From: Oceanobacillus_B kapialis
Lineage (GTDB): Bacteria; Bacillota; Bacilli; Bacillales; Amphibacillaceae
DNA: 64,000 nt
Strand: one strand, 5' to 3'
Assembly: GCF_042685265.1 (NCBI RefSeq)
Contig: NZ_JBHUMX010000045.1
Positions 26,631-36,225 of the stretch are shown piece by piece. Under the pieces are notes generated by a model that was given only the letters and a program-made list of their open reading frames with translations, did no database searches and was not told the origin of the DNA. Position 1 is the first letter of the stretch. Every line of letters starts with the position of its first letter. A program made the translations under genes and the position numbers.

Positions 26631-27815
26631 CTATAACGGGCCAGTATCATTTGAAATAACCTTTCCGTATTTTCCTCCTCCACCAGCTTGAATACTTAAT
26701 TTCCCTTCACGCATTTGAATGATAGATTTTGCAATTTTACTTGGTATGACCTCTTCCATTTCTACCTGTGATGCCTTGTGGATCACATTCATCTCATTAT
26801 TGAATTTTTGCAGTAATTTTTCGTATGTTTTCTTCCCTAAATAAGGAATATACTCTAATGGCACTTGATAAAAATATGGTGGACGAGACTTTTTATTCTT
26901 CTCACCATCGCTCAATTCTTGAATTCTATCCGCTACACCTTTCGTTATTTTTGTGGACCCACAGTGGATACATTTTATCGAGTCCGCTGGTGTATGCTGG
27001 TTACATTCATTGCATATCGTAAGATGGTACTTTCCTAATGCGGGATTCATTCCGTAATTTGCTGTAATACCACGGCCCTCTACCCCATGTAAAGCCCATA
27101 AAAATTCCTTAAAGGAAGGTGTATCCATCTTGACCGCCTGGTATTCACGGGCAATCTTAGCAAGTGAATGTGCATCCGAATTTGTTAAAAATGGATAAGC
27201 ATGGAGCTCTGCAAGATTGTCTGCCATAGTTGTGTCAGAACTTAAGCCGAGTTCGATCCCGTCGATAAGATCCGGGTCGAATACTTCTGTGAGCGATTTC
27301 CTTACCCCTTTGCCATATAAACTTTTAAACGGTGTAAAAACATGCGCGGGGACAAATATGCCATCTAATTCTTTAACTCTATATTGAAGCTCTTTACCGG
27401 TGCCATAATACCGCTGAGAGCTCAAATTAATGTTGGTCATTCTTTGCGTAAGCCATTCTGTAAATTGAGCCATTCTTTGCAGGTCGGGTAGAAAGCAAAG
27501 AACATGAATAGGTCCTTGGCTAGAGACGTCATAAATTTCTATTTCGGAGCCTAGTAATAAGGTAACTTCTTCAAACCTTATTCCCCCTCCATCAAGTTCC
27601 TTCGCTTTACCGAATTTAATAAGGGTATTAATTTCATGCTGGACCGCTGGGACATGGCAATCAATTACACCAATCATGCCCATCCCTTTATTTCTGCTGG
27701 ACTCTTTTAATACATTCGTAAGAGTTAACGACTTAGCTCCTGTAATTTTTACTGGTTTATTATCCATATCTCTTCCTATATGGATGTGCATATCAACGAA
27801 GTAATGATCCAACAT
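26631..27815 (-). CDS. Endonuclease Q family DNA repair nuclease
   Basis: Matches the EndoQ family, which nicks DNA 5' of deaminated bases (uracil, hypoxanthine) and abasic sites. N-terminal PHP domain: FVDMHIHIGRDMDNKPVKI, VIDCHVP, LGSEIEIYD, VPAHVFTPF and LTNSDAHS carry the metal ligands. Then a zinc finger (CNECNQH, CIHCGS, about residues 268-290) and a C-terminal helix-hairpin-helix region (LEYIPYLGKKTYEKLL). It is 394 aa. B. subtilis YqxK occupies a nearby position. It is 2 nt after nudF. Confidence 0.85.
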   Translation of the reverse strand: MLDHYFVDMHIHIGRDMDNKPVKITGAKSLTLTNVLKESSRNKGMGMIGVIDCHVPAVQHEINTLIKFGKAKELDGGGIRFEEVTLLLGSEIEIYDVSSQGPIHVLCFLPDLQRMAQFTEWLTQRMTNINLSSQRYYGTGKELQYRVKELDGIFVPAHVFTPFKSLYGKGVRKSLTEVFDPDLIDGIELGLSSDTTMADNLAELHAYPFLTNSDAHSLAKIAREYQAVKMDTPSFKEFLWALHGVEGRGITANYGMNPALGKYHLTICNECNQHTPADSIKCIHCGSTKITKGVADRIQELSDGEKNKKSRPPYFYQVPLEYIPYLGKKTYEKLLQKFNNEMNVIHKASQVEMEEVIPSKIAKSIIQMREGKLSIQAGGGGKYGKVISNDTGPL

Positions 27816-27817
27816 AA

Positions 27818-28363
27818 CTATCTTCCTAACGCATGCAAATAGAGAATCGCATAGGTTGTTTTAGCATCATGGATTCTTTCTTGTTCCACCAGTTCTTTGG
27901 CTTCATCTAGCGTTAACTCAAGAACATCAACAAACTCATCTTCATCACTTCCGATGGGCTCTTCCATTTTTTCTACTTCGTCCGTTATATAGATATGCAT
28001 TAATTCATCTGCAAAGCCGGGAGAAGTGTAAAAAGAAGTGACAAATGATAGTTCTCCTGTTGTATAGCCTGTTTCTTCCTCTAGTTCACGCTTTGCTGTT
28101 ACTTCCGGCGCTTCACCATGTTCAACCTTCCCAGCAGGAATTTCAACCAGTGACTTTTCAAGCGGCTTACGATATTGCTCAACAAATAGAATCTTATTTT
28201 CTTTCGTAATAGCGATGACAGCAACTGCTCCAGGATGCTTGATCAGTTCTCTTTTTGTTGTTTTTCCATTTGGAAGGCTAACTTCATCCACCCGCAAATC
28301 AACCACTTTTCCTTCATAAATTGGCGTGGAATGAATGGTTTTTTCTTCAAATTTTTTCGTCAT
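27818..28363 (-). CDS. nudF: ADP-ribose pyrophosphatase (Nudix hydrolase)
   Basis: Hydrolyses ADP-ribose to AMP and ribose-5-phosphate. The Nudix box is complete: GKVEHGEAPEVTAKRELEEE followed by TGY. The N-terminal strands (GKVVDLRVDEVSLPNGK) and FYTSPGFADELMHIYI are family features. It is 181 aa. Predicted co-transcription with the EndoQ gene and spoIIM. Confidence 0.94.
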   Translation of the reverse strand: MTKKFEEKTIHSTPIYEGKVVDLRVDEVSLPNGKTTKRELIKHPGAVAVIAITKENKILFVEQYRKPLEKSLVEIPAGKVEHGEAPEVTAKRELEEETGYTTGELSFVTSFYTSPGFADELMHIYITDEVEKMEEPIGSDEDEFVDVLELTLDEAKELVEQERIHDAKTTYAILYLHALGR

Positions 28364-28551
28364 ATCTATTCCTTCTTTCTAAGCTTATAAAATTGATCTA
28401 ACCAAATTAGAAATCGTCCTCACATAGAACCTTTGCTATTATCTCTTGCTAGAAATAAGTATAAGATATTCTGAAGCTGACCGCAAAATAGTTGTATTGT
28501 CGATAAGCGCTTTTTACAATAGGAGTAGACTTAATCGAGAGGATGATAGAT

Positions 28552-29469
28552 GTGAGGACAAATCAATTAGGGAAATCAGGCATTAATATTTCAGCACTTA
28601 CTTTAGGATGTATGTCATTAGGGACAGATGCAAAGAAAGCGGAAGATATGATTGACCTAGCACTCGATAGAGGAATTAATCACTTGGATACTGCTGATCT
28701 TTATGATTTCGGTACAAATGAAGAAATTGTTGGGCAAGCGATAAAAGGTAAAAGAGACAAAATCGTGCTTACAACAAAGGTAGGCAATCACTTTAATAAA
28801 GACATAGGCGACTGGTGCTGGGATCCTTCCTTCAAGCATATAACCGAGGGTGTTAAAGAAAGCTTACGTCGGCTTGGTACGGATTATATTGATTTTTACA
28901 TGTTGCACGGCGGAACAATTGATGACCCGATCGATGAATCAATTGAAGCCTTTGAACAATTAAAAAGAGATGGATACATTAGAAGCTATGGTATTTCTTC
29001 TATACGTCCTAACGTGATTAGAGAGTATGTAAATCGTTCAACTATCGACGGGGTGATGATGCAATACAGTATGCTGGATCGACGTCCAGAGGAAGAAATA
29101 CTAGACCTTCTACACGCTAATGGAATTAGCGTATTAGCAAGGGGTCCTTTAGCCAAGGGAATGTTAAGTAACCAAGCAGAGCAAAAGATTGAAGAGAAAG
29201 GTCAAGATGGTTTCCTTAACCATACCTACAAGGAACTGCGTAGCTACTATGAGGAATTACTGGCAATCACCTCTCCAGATAAAATGCAGGAGCTTGCTCT
29301 TCAATATGTGCTAAAGCATCCAGCTGTAGCGAGTGCGGTGTTTGGTGCAAGCAGTATAGATCAAGTTAAAGAAAACACGTCTATTTCTTTGAATGAACTA
29401 TCTAATGAAACTTATTTAGCTGCACAGCGAATTATCAAGCCTATTCAATACGACAAACACAGAGAATAA
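28552..29469 (+). CDS. yqkF: Aldo/keto reductase, YqkF-like
   Basis: NADPH-dependent oxidoreductase of the aldo/keto reductase barrel family; substrate unknown. Catalytic tetrad regions are visible: DTADLYDFGTNEE (Asp, Tyr), TTKVGNHF (Lys), YMLHGGTIDDP (His). I prefer the GTG start at 28552 (MRTNQLGKSGINIS, 305 aa), which aligns with B. subtilis YqkF. The ATG at 28543 directly abuts GAGAGG, too close for a binding site. Confidence 0.9.
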   Translation: MRTNQLGKSGINISALTLGCMSLGTDAKKAEDMIDLALDRGINHLDTADLYDFGTNEEIVGQAIKGKRDKIVLTTKVGNHFNKDIGDWCWDPSFKHITEGVKESLRRLGTDYIDFYMLHGGTIDDPIDESIEAFEQLKRDGYIRSYGISSIRPNVIREYVNRSTIDGVMMQYSMLDRRPEEEILDLLHANGISVLARGPLAKGMLSNQAEQKIEEKGQDGFLNHTYKELRSYYEELLAITSPDKMQELALQYVLKHPAVASAVFGASSIDQVKENTSISLNELSNETYLAAQRIIKPIQYDKHRE

Positions 29470-29512
29470 TTTAGCTAAAGTCCTTGGAAAGTAAATGGTA
29501 CTTAAAAGTGAG

Positions 29513-29564
29513 AAAACCTGTACTAGGCAAACCTTTATTCAAGGAATTGCCTAGTACAGGTTTT
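29513..29564. terminator. Bidirectional terminator between yqkF and yqkB
   Basis: A perfect inverted repeat, AACCTGTACTAGGCAA with its complement, flanked by AAAA on the left and TTTTC on the right. It serves yqkF on the plus strand and could stop yqkB transcripts from the other side. Confidence 0.88.
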
Positions 29565-29641
29565 CATGGGTTGAAAGAAACTTTGTCCCCTTGTCTTTAA
29601 GTTGTTAGTGACTTTGACTTCTTTACGTTCGTCGCCCTATT

Positions 29642-29965
29642 CTATATTTCACAAACACTTTGGGGTGCTATGAAAGGGTTTAGGATCCCTTCAGGACTTG
29701 TTAATCGCAGCATACCATTAACCATTGTGAGGGTCATAGATTCAGCGAAAAAGGTTGCTTGTTGCCTTTGTATGAGAACAGGTAAACCGTCACTCTCTAC
29801 CTCCATATATTTATCAGTAAAATTATCGGTAAATCTTACAGTAGGTACACCATTTACTCCACAGCCACAGCCTTCTGTGTCATACCACAATACAACATAG
29901 CGATTTTGCTTACCATCCCTATTTTGCAATTCCTGCTTTGCAGCTTCTGTTATATGAAGTTCCAT
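29642..29965 (-). CDS. yqkB: YqkB, HesB/IscA-like protein
   Basis: A 107-residue protein of the iron-sulfur biosynthesis (HesB-like) domain family. It has LHITEAAKQELQNR at the N-terminus and a central EGCGCGVNG cysteine cluster; the usual C-terminal CxC of A-type carriers is absent and only one Cys remains (QSVCEI). It may have a role in iron-sulfur or thiol chemistry, but function is unproven. It follows yqjQ by 18 nt. Confidence 0.85.
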   Translation of the reverse strand: MELHITEAAKQELQNRDGKQNRYVVLWYDTEGCGCGVNGVPTVRFTDNFTDKYMEVESDGLPVLIQRQQATFFAESMTLTMVNGMLRLTSPEGILNPFIAPQSVCEI

Positions 29966-29983
29966 TGTATTCGACCCTTTCCT

Positions 29984-30778
29984 TTATTTTTTGCTAAATT
30001 GCTTCTCAAGCAGTTTTTCCATTAGCCCAGGGGAAATATGGTAGAATTTACTACCTATTTCCATCCACCACGGCATATTAATTTCTCTCTTTCGTTTGAA
30101 CAAATACTTCATTAGTTTGCGTGCAACGTGATCAGGATTCAACATATATTTCCTTACGTTTTTTTGGTACATACCACTTGGATCAGCCTGAGCAAAAAAA
30201 TTCGTATCGACTGGTCCTAAATTTACGGTCGTAACATAAATATGATCTTTTGCTACCTCCATACGCAAGCTGTTCGAATAGCCGATTACAGCATGCTTTG
30301 TGGCCGCATAAGCTGCTGATTTAGGAGTAGAAATCTTACCAGCCTGTGATCCGATATTTACAATGTGTGCCTGTTGATTCTGTTGGAAGTGGGGTAATAA
30401 TTTTTTCGTAAACTGCATTAAGGAAAGGACATTTAATTGAAACATCAACACTACTTCCTTTAAAGACATCTCTTCTACTAGCTCAAATTTACCCATCCCA
30501 GCATTATTAATTAACCCATCTATCTTGCTGTGCTCTCGTAAGAGTACGTCCGTCATTTGCAACAGCTCATCTTGATGGGTTAAATCAGCAGTATAGTAGT
30601 AGCATGATGAATTAAATGTTTGCCTAATCTCGTTGCATTGTTTCTGCATCTTTTCTGTAGAGCGAGCAACCAAAATTGGGATCCCACCATTTTTGGCAAT
30701 ATGCCAGGCAATCCTTTCTCCAATCCCACTTGAAGCCCCAGTCACAATAATTTTTTTATTTTCCAACCGTTGCTCCAT
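29984..30778 (-). CDS. yqjQ: Short-chain dehydrogenase/reductase, YqjQ-like
   Basis: NAD(P)-dependent SDR; substrate unknown. It has cofactor loop TGASSGIGERIA, NNAG (in LINNAGMGKFELV), catalytic Ser near IGSQAGKIS, and YAATK (Tyr and Lys). Start at MEQRLENKK (30778) after AAAGGAA, 264 aa; it overlaps the yqjP end by 23 nt, which implies coupled translation. Confidence 0.9.
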   Translation of the reverse strand: MEQRLENKKIIVTGASSGIGERIAWHIAKNGGIPILVARSTEKMQKQCNEIRQTFNSSCYYYTADLTHQDELLQMTDVLLREHSKIDGLINNAGMGKFELVEEMSLKEVVLMFQLNVLSLMQFTKKLLPHFQQNQQAHIVNIGSQAGKISTPKSAAYAATKHAVIGYSNSLRMEVAKDHIYVTTVNLGPVDTNFFAQADPSGMYQKNVRKYMLNPDHVARKLMKYLFKRKREINMPWWMEIGSKFYHISPGLMEKLLEKQFSKK

Positions 30779-31727
30779 ACAATTCCTTTCCCCCCTCATT
30801 CCGTTTTTTAACTAACCCTTTATTTTCTAAATAATCAAGTTGTCCAACAATGTTAGACATCGTTAAATCGATTTGGCTTTCATAGCGATGAGGGAATATT
30901 TGTTTGCATAGTTGAAACACTGTCTTCTCACTAGCTTGTAATAAATTCAATACTCGAAGTGCACGTTTTTCTTGTTTCTGAAGATGTGCCTGCACTACCT
31001 CTGATACGTTAGAGAAGATTTCACCGTGGCCCGGTAGAAGCTGTTTAATTTCTAACCCTGAACATTTATACAAATTTTCCCGATATTGTACCATTGGCTT
31101 GGCTCGTAACTCCCCTTTACCGATAGGAGCTTCTATTACAGGGTTTGAAGAAATTTGTTTTAACAAATGGTCTCCCCCAATAAAAACCCCATCTTTCTTT
31201 CTATAAAAGGATAGGTGACTTTGCGCATGACCTTTTGTGTCATATACCGTCCACTCTGGATGTCCTGGAAGCGTGTCCCCTTCCTCGAGATTAGTTGTTA
31301 AACTCCCCTCCCCAGCATACTGTAATAAGTAGCTTAGCTTCTTTTTTATTCCCAGAAACCGTTCAGGAATATCACACTGTTTAAAAAAGTTAAGGAAAAA
31401 AGCATCATGTCTTTCGAAATACGCTTGATCTTTTCTTAGCCATACATCGAGATGATTGTGCCCCATTACTTCTTTTACACGAGGAAAGGCTTCAACCAGA
31501 CCAGTATGATCAGGATGATGATGGGTTAAGAAGATTTGTTCAATATCTTTAGGTTGATAGCCAATTTCATTTAACTGGGTTTTTAATATCTCGAATGCTT
31601 CTTGCGTTTTAACGCCTGCATCAATAAGAGATAATGTATCACCTTTCAGTAAATACATATGAACAGTTCCTACTGCAAAAGGGGTTGGAACAGTTAGTTG
31701 GTATAATGTACGATCTATAATTTTCAT
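30756..31727 (-). CDS. yqjP: Metallo-beta-lactamase-fold hydrolase, YqjP-like
   Basis: A 323-residue zinc hydrolase. The HxHxDH motif THHHPDHTG (about residues 68-76) and later ligands GHAQSHLSF, IGGDHLL and LPGHGEIF are present, followed by a C-terminal winged-helix-like tail (NIVGQLDYLENKGLVKK). Substrate unknown. A strong palindrome at 31741-31762 lies just before its ribosome binding site, suggesting repression. Confidence 0.88.
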   Translation of the reverse strand: MKIIDRTLYQLTVPTPFAVGTVHMYLLKGDTLSLIDAGVKTQEAFEILKTQLNEIGYQPKDIEQIFLTHHHPDHTGLVEAFPRVKEVMGHNHLDVWLRKDQAYFERHDAFFLNFFKQCDIPERFLGIKKKLSYLLQYAGEGSLTTNLEEGDTLPGHPEWTVYDTKGHAQSHLSFYRKKDGVFIGGDHLLKQISSNPVIEAPIGKGELRAKPMVQYRENLYKCSGLEIKQLLPGHGEIFSNVSEVVQAHLQKQEKRALRVLNLLQASEKTVFQLCKQIFPHRYESQIDLTMSNIVGQLDYLENKGLVKKRNEGGKELYGATVGK

Positions 31728-31740
31728 ATTTCATCCTCCG

Positions 31741-31762
31741 AAAATGAATAATCATTCATTTT
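31741..31762. promoter_or_regulatory. TetR-type operator upstream of yqjP
   Basis: AAAATGAAT-aatc-ATTCATTTT, a perfect inverted repeat with 9-nt arms and a 4-nt spacer, 14 nt before the yqjP ATG. The ATGAAT/ATTCAT halves resemble sites of FadR-like TetR repressors (TGAATGA / TCATTCA). Regulator identity is inference. Confidence 0.55.
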
Positions 31763-31786
31763 TTCTTAGTTTACACTAAATTAAGG

Positions 31787-33424
31787 CTATTGTCTTTTCG
31801 GAGAACCTGTTAACAGCTGGTCAATGGATCTAGCTAAAATATCAGGTAAATACGTAAAGCTATAATTTAATTCAAGCCGCTCTGTCCACTGGTGGGGATC
31901 CTTACCTAGTGGGCCAATATTTAAAATCGGCATTGTTAATTGCTCCATTATATCCTCGGGAAAATCAAAACCGTTATGCTGTAATGGCATATTTGTTGTG
32001 AGCTGGTTTATTCTACTACTAGATGTGACAGGACCAACAAAACTTAAATCAGACAGTCCCGTAAAAAACGCAGCATTTACTAACTCGATGTTAAAGTTTT
32101 GGTTCGTATAATGTTTTATATCCTCTATAACATGCTGAATATAGGGATCATAATGGGAAGAAACCGCTGGATAGAACGGCGGACTGTAAAATAATACAAT
32201 CATGGGTGCAAGATCTTTACACATCCCTGCCAGCTCCTGTACAAGTAATGTAGAAAAGTCTCTGTCTCCCTGTTCCCGATTGTTAACTAATAGGTTTTGC
32301 CTACGAGTAATTTCTTCCTGCCCAAATCTAGCAACAGCCTCTTGATACAATTCCTCATACATGAAGACATTAACTTTAGAAGCAGGCATTGTAAAATCTT
32401 TCGCAACACTAGAAAAATGTTCAGCCTTATGTTTAACAAATGCCTCCGTTTGCTTTGCAGCTTGGTTGGCACTTTCTAGCAGCTTTCTATTAAGCTCTTT
32501 AAATGATTGTTTCAAATAGAGTACATTGTACATGGTTATAGCAGCTTGAGGAGTTTGCACTGAGTACTCAGCTTTCAAATCTCGCTGCATTAAACTTACT
32601 GGAGGTGGAGTAATTTCATCATCCAACTGCTCAATAAACGCTTCATTTAATTCCATTTGCTGTGATAGAAAACTTATCATCAGGTTAGGGTTAATTCCTG
32701 CAAAAGGTTCACCAACATGTGATTCTTTTCCATAACAATAAAACCCTGGAAGCACCTTTCCAATCGAACCAGTGTATATATAATGGTCAGGGTCCCCTGG
32801 GTACTTGCTAAACATGGGCTCACTATTTAAGCAAGCTGAATATTCAATATCGTGATTTTCTCTTAGCTGATTTAAAACCGGGAGCGCAGTAAGCATTCCA
32901 CTGGAATTCACCTCTTCATCTGGCACAGATAAAAGTAATAGATTACCTTCAAACTCCCCAGCGATCGCACGTTCTAGCATCGATAAATGAAGTGTCAGCC
33001 CTGCCTTCATATCCATTGTGCCCCTACCAAACAACCATTCTCCTTTTTCTAGATCTTTTTTAACGTGATCAGGGAGTTGTTCTTTTGCTTGGTAAAGCTC
33101 TTCTGTGAGTTCTTTTGGATGAAAGGCCAAGTTTCTTAGTGAACCATAATCCTCAATCCCTACGACATCAAAGTGACTAAGCAATATAACAGTTTCTTTG
33201 TTCTGTTGTTTCCCTCTTACGAAGGCAGTTAGTAACCTTCTACCATCCTCAAGTGGATGAAGATTCAAATGAGAAGTGTGCTGTTGAAAGTACTCTTTTT
33301 GGGAAAGGATGTGGTGGATATACTCCGCCACGGCGATCTCTGCAGTCGATCCTGTAACACTTTGATATTGAACAATTGAGCATAGCAAATCTGTAAGCTG
33401 CTCTTTTGTTTGCCACTTTTTCAT
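31787..33424 (-). CDS. yqjN: M20-family peptidase/deacylase, RocB/YqjN-like
   Basis: A 545-residue zinc metallopeptidase-like protein of the M20 family. Metal-site elements: LLSHFDVVG, FGRGTMDMKAGL (bridging Asp) and VPDEEVNSSGM (Glu pair). It resembles B. subtilis YqjN and RocB, linked to arginine use, but the reaction is not established. It has AGGGGGAA before the ATG. Confidence 0.88.
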   Translation of the reverse strand: MKKWQTKEQLTDLLCSIVQYQSVTGSTAEIAVAEYIHHILSQKEYFQQHTSHLNLHPLEDGRRLLTAFVRGKQQNKETVILLSHFDVVGIEDYGSLRNLAFHPKELTEELYQAKEQLPDHVKKDLEKGEWLFGRGTMDMKAGLTLHLSMLERAIAGEFEGNLLLLSVPDEEVNSSGMLTALPVLNQLRENHDIEYSACLNSEPMFSKYPGDPDHYIYTGSIGKVLPGFYCYGKESHVGEPFAGINPNLMISFLSQQMELNEAFIEQLDDEITPPPVSLMQRDLKAEYSVQTPQAAITMYNVLYLKQSFKELNRKLLESANQAAKQTEAFVKHKAEHFSSVAKDFTMPASKVNVFMYEELYQEAVARFGQEEITRRQNLLVNNREQGDRDFSTLLVQELAGMCKDLAPMIVLFYSPPFYPAVSSHYDPYIQHVIEDIKHYTNQNFNIELVNAAFFTGLSDLSFVGPVTSSSRINQLTTNMPLQHNGFDFPEDIMEQLTMPILNIGPLGKDPHQWTERLELNYSFTYLPDILARSIDQLLTGSPKRQ

Positions 33425-33494
33425 TCCAATTCCCCCTGTCTAAATTGACTTTTCTTTAAAAATAAAACACAATCAACTATATAGAGGTGAAGCC

Positions 33495-34229
33495 ATGCAT
33501 ACCAAAATATTTGCACATCGAGGTGCTAGCAAATACGCCCCCGAAAATACGATGCCTGCTTTTGATCTAGCCCTTAAGCAGGGTGCTGATGGAATCGAAA
33601 CAGATGTTCAACTGACAAAGGACGGGGTCCCTGTACTCATTCATGACGAAAATGTAAGAAGAACATCCAATGGAAAGGGTCTTGTTAAAGATTTAACCTT
33701 TAAGCAATTACAAACGCTGGATATGGGTTCCTGGTTTTCCAATGAATTTGCAGGTACGCAAATTGTGTCGCTGGAAAGCTTCCTAAAATGGATAAAAGAT
33801 AAACCAATACATTTAAATATTGAACTGAAAAATAATAAAATAGATTATCAGGATTTAGAGAAGATTGTTTTAGACCAATTAGTAAACTTTCAGTTATTAA
33901 ATCGTACCACAATATCGACCTTTAATCCAAAGAGTGTGATGCGTTTACAAGAACTAACAGATAAGGTTGATATCGCTTTTTTAACTTCAAAACGTATGAA
34001 ATACTTTACGCATTACGCGAAAGAACTGGGTGCAAGCTCCATTCATATTAAATATCGATTATTAAATGCTGACATAATGACCGAAAGCAAACAACAACAA
34101 CTAAACGTAAGAGTTTACACAGTAAACCGTCCAGCACATTTAATACGTTGCTTTAATTTAAAATGTACTGGGGTTTTTACAGATGTGCCTGATATCGCAA
34201 TCGATTACCGTGAATTATGTTCGAAATGA
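33495..34229 (+). CDS. Glycerophosphodiester phosphodiesterase
   Basis: Cytoplasmic GDPD-family enzyme (244 aa) hydrolysing glycerophosphodiesters to glycerol-3-phosphate and alcohol. Motifs: AHRGASKYAPENTMPAF (catalytic His), GADGIETDVQLTKDG and PVLIHDENVRRTSNG (metal Glu, Asp and second His). No signal peptide. It is close to B. subtilis YqiK. First of four plus-strand genes with tight spacing. Confidence 0.92.
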   Translation: MHTKIFAHRGASKYAPENTMPAFDLALKQGADGIETDVQLTKDGVPVLIHDENVRRTSNGKGLVKDLTFKQLQTLDMGSWFSNEFAGTQIVSLESFLKWIKDKPIHLNIELKNNKIDYQDLEKIVLDQLVNFQLLNRTTISTFNPKSVMRLQELTDKVDIAFLTSKRMKYFTHYAKELGASSIHIKYRLLNADIMTESKQQQLNVRVYTVNRPAHLIRCFNLKCTGVFTDVPDIAIDYRELCSK

Positions 34230-34253
34230 CTTCATTAAGGGAGGAATTAATCT

Positions 34254-35267
34254 ATGAGTAAATTATTTTCATCAATTGATTTTAAAGGCGTTACTTTAAA
34301 AAATAGAATTGTAATGGCTCCAATGTGTATGTATTCCTGTATGCCCGAAGATGGCAAAATCACCCCCTTTCATGTGACCCATTACACATCCCGAGCAGTT
34401 GGTCAGGTAGGCTTGATTATGCTTGAGGCAACCGCTGTTCAACCTACTGGCCGGATTTCTCCTCAAGACCTTGGTATTTGGAATGATGAACACATAGAAG
34501 GACTAAAAGCATTAAATGAGCAACTTCATCACTATGGCTCTAAAACAGCTATTCAACTTGCGCATGCTGGCAGGAAGGCACAGCTGGACTCCACTATTTA
34601 TGCCCCCTCCCCACTAGCGTTTAGTGAATCTTACAAGACACCAAAGGAAATGTCCGAAGAGGATATTAAGGAAACAATGGAAGCATTTAAAACAGCCGCA
34701 AGAAGAGCTAAACAGGCGAACTTCGACGTAATCGAACTACATGCGGCCCATGGTTATCTAATTAATCAATTTCTATCACCGTTAACAAATAACCGCACTG
34801 ACCAATATGGTGGCGCTAGAGAAAAGCGCTATCGCTTCCTGGAAGAAATTATATCCGCAGTAAAACAAGAATGGACTGGTCCTCTCTTTGTTCGGATTTC
34901 AACCGATGAGTATGCAACAGGCAGTAATACCATGGATGACTTTCTATATTATGCGAAGAAAATGCACGAGCAGGACGTTGACCTAATCGATTGTAGTTCT
35001 GGAGGTGTGGTTCCCGCGTCTATTCAGGCATACCCGGGCTACCAGTTGCCACGGTGTGAAACAATAAAAAGAGAAGCAGGAATCGCGACTGGCGCAGTTG
35101 GACTTATTACGACAGGTGTGCAAGCTGAGGAAATTATCCAAAATGGCCGGGCTGATCTGGTATTCCTTGCGAGAGTATTGCTCCGGGACCCTTATTGGCC
35201 TAGAACGGCGGCTAATGAACTAAATGAAAAACTATCTGCCCCCAAACAATATGAACGTGGCTGGTAA
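34254..35267 (+). CDS. namA: NADPH dehydrogenase NamA/YqjM (old yellow enzyme)
   Basis: FMN enoate reductase of the old yellow enzyme family that reduces activated C=C bonds and nitro compounds. The YqjM-type active site APMCMYS (C25, Y27) modulates flavin; HAAHGYLINQFLSP supplies the substrate-binding His pair; LARVLLRDPYW is the C-terminal FMN element. It is 337 aa. AAGGGAGG precedes the ATG. 24 nt after the GDPD gene. Confidence 0.95.
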   Translation: MSKLFSSIDFKGVTLKNRIVMAPMCMYSCMPEDGKITPFHVTHYTSRAVGQVGLIMLEATAVQPTGRISPQDLGIWNDEHIEGLKALNEQLHHYGSKTAIQLAHAGRKAQLDSTIYAPSPLAFSESYKTPKEMSEEDIKETMEAFKTAARRAKQANFDVIELHAAHGYLINQFLSPLTNNRTDQYGGAREKRYRFLEEIISAVKQEWTGPLFVRISTDEYATGSNTMDDFLYYAKKMHEQDVDLIDCSSGGVVPASIQAYPGYQLPRCETIKREAGIATGAVGLITTGVQAEEIIQNGRADLVFLARVLLRDPYWPRTAANELNEKLSAPKQYERGW

Positions 35268-35285
35268 GTGATGGAGGAATAAAAT

Positions 35286-36212
35286 ATGGAACTCGTGTTT
35301 CTCGGTACTGGCGCCGGTGTACCTTCCAAAGAGCGGAATGTTACCGCAATAGCCTTAACGCTCTTGCAAGAGCAAAATAGTGTATGGCTCTTTGATTGTG
35401 GTGAGGCGACACAGCATCAGATTCTAAACACATCAATTAAACCTAGAAAAATCAATAAAATATTTATTACCCATTTGCACGGTGACCACCTGTTTGGCTT
35501 ACCTGGATTATTAAGCAGCAGGTCGTTTCAAGGTGGCGAGGATGAGGTAAACCTATATGGACCAAAAGGTTTAAAAGATTTTGTAAACACAACCTTACAG
35601 GTTAGTGGTACTCGCCTACGTTACCGTGTAGTTATTCATGAAATTGACGAAGGTAATATCTATGAAGATGATCAATTTACGGTTATTGCAAAAAAATTGG
35701 ATCATGGGGTCACTAGTTATGGTTATCGAATCATAGAGAAGGATCGTCCAGGCGAGTTGCTGGTGGATCGTTTAAATCAATTTGGCATCCCTCCCGGACC
35801 TATCTATAAACAAATAAAAGAAAACCCCATTGTCGAGACATCAGATGGAAAACAACTTTTTAGGGAAAATTTTTTAGGTCCAAGTAAGCCTGGTAGAGTG
35901 CTTGCTATTCTAGGGGATACGCGAGCTTTAGCAACAAATCATGAGTTTATACAGAATGCGGATGTTCTCGTGCATGAAGCGACCTTTGATCGGGAAAAGG
36001 AACAAATGGCATGGGATTATTTCCATTCTACAACGACACAAGCAGCACAAGCCGCCATACAAGCAAATGTGAAGCAGTTGGTTATAACACATATTTCTTC
36101 ACGCTATCAGGGTGAAGAAAATGAGAAGCTGCTCAAGGAAGCGAAGCAGGTTTTTTCCAACACAGTACTTGCAAATGACTTTTTTAAACTAGACATCCAA
36201 GCTCATTCATAA
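35286..36212 (+). CDS. rnz: Ribonuclease Z
   Basis: tRNA 3' endonuclease (308 aa) that removes 3' trailers from tRNAs lacking an encoded CCA. The beta-lactamase-fold zinc site THLHGDHLFG (H63, H65, D67, H68) and later ligands (LGDTRA, HEATFD, ITHISSRY) are present. GGAGG lies 8 nt before the ATG. 18 nt after namA. Confidence 0.96.
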   Translation: MELVFLGTGAGVPSKERNVTAIALTLLQEQNSVWLFDCGEATQHQILNTSIKPRKINKIFITHLHGDHLFGLPGLLSSRSFQGGEDEVNLYGPKGLKDFVNTTLQVSGTRLRYRVVIHEIDEGNIYEDDQFTVIAKKLDHGVTSYGYRIIEKDRPGELLVDRLNQFGIPPGPIYKQIKENPIVETSDGKQLFRENFLGPSKPGRVLAILGDTRALATNHEFIQNADVLVHEATFDREKEQMAWDYFHSTTTQAAQAAIQANVKQLVITHISSRYQGEENEKLLKEAKQVFSNTVLANDFFKLDIQAHS

Positions 36213-36225
36213 GGGGGAGATTAAG

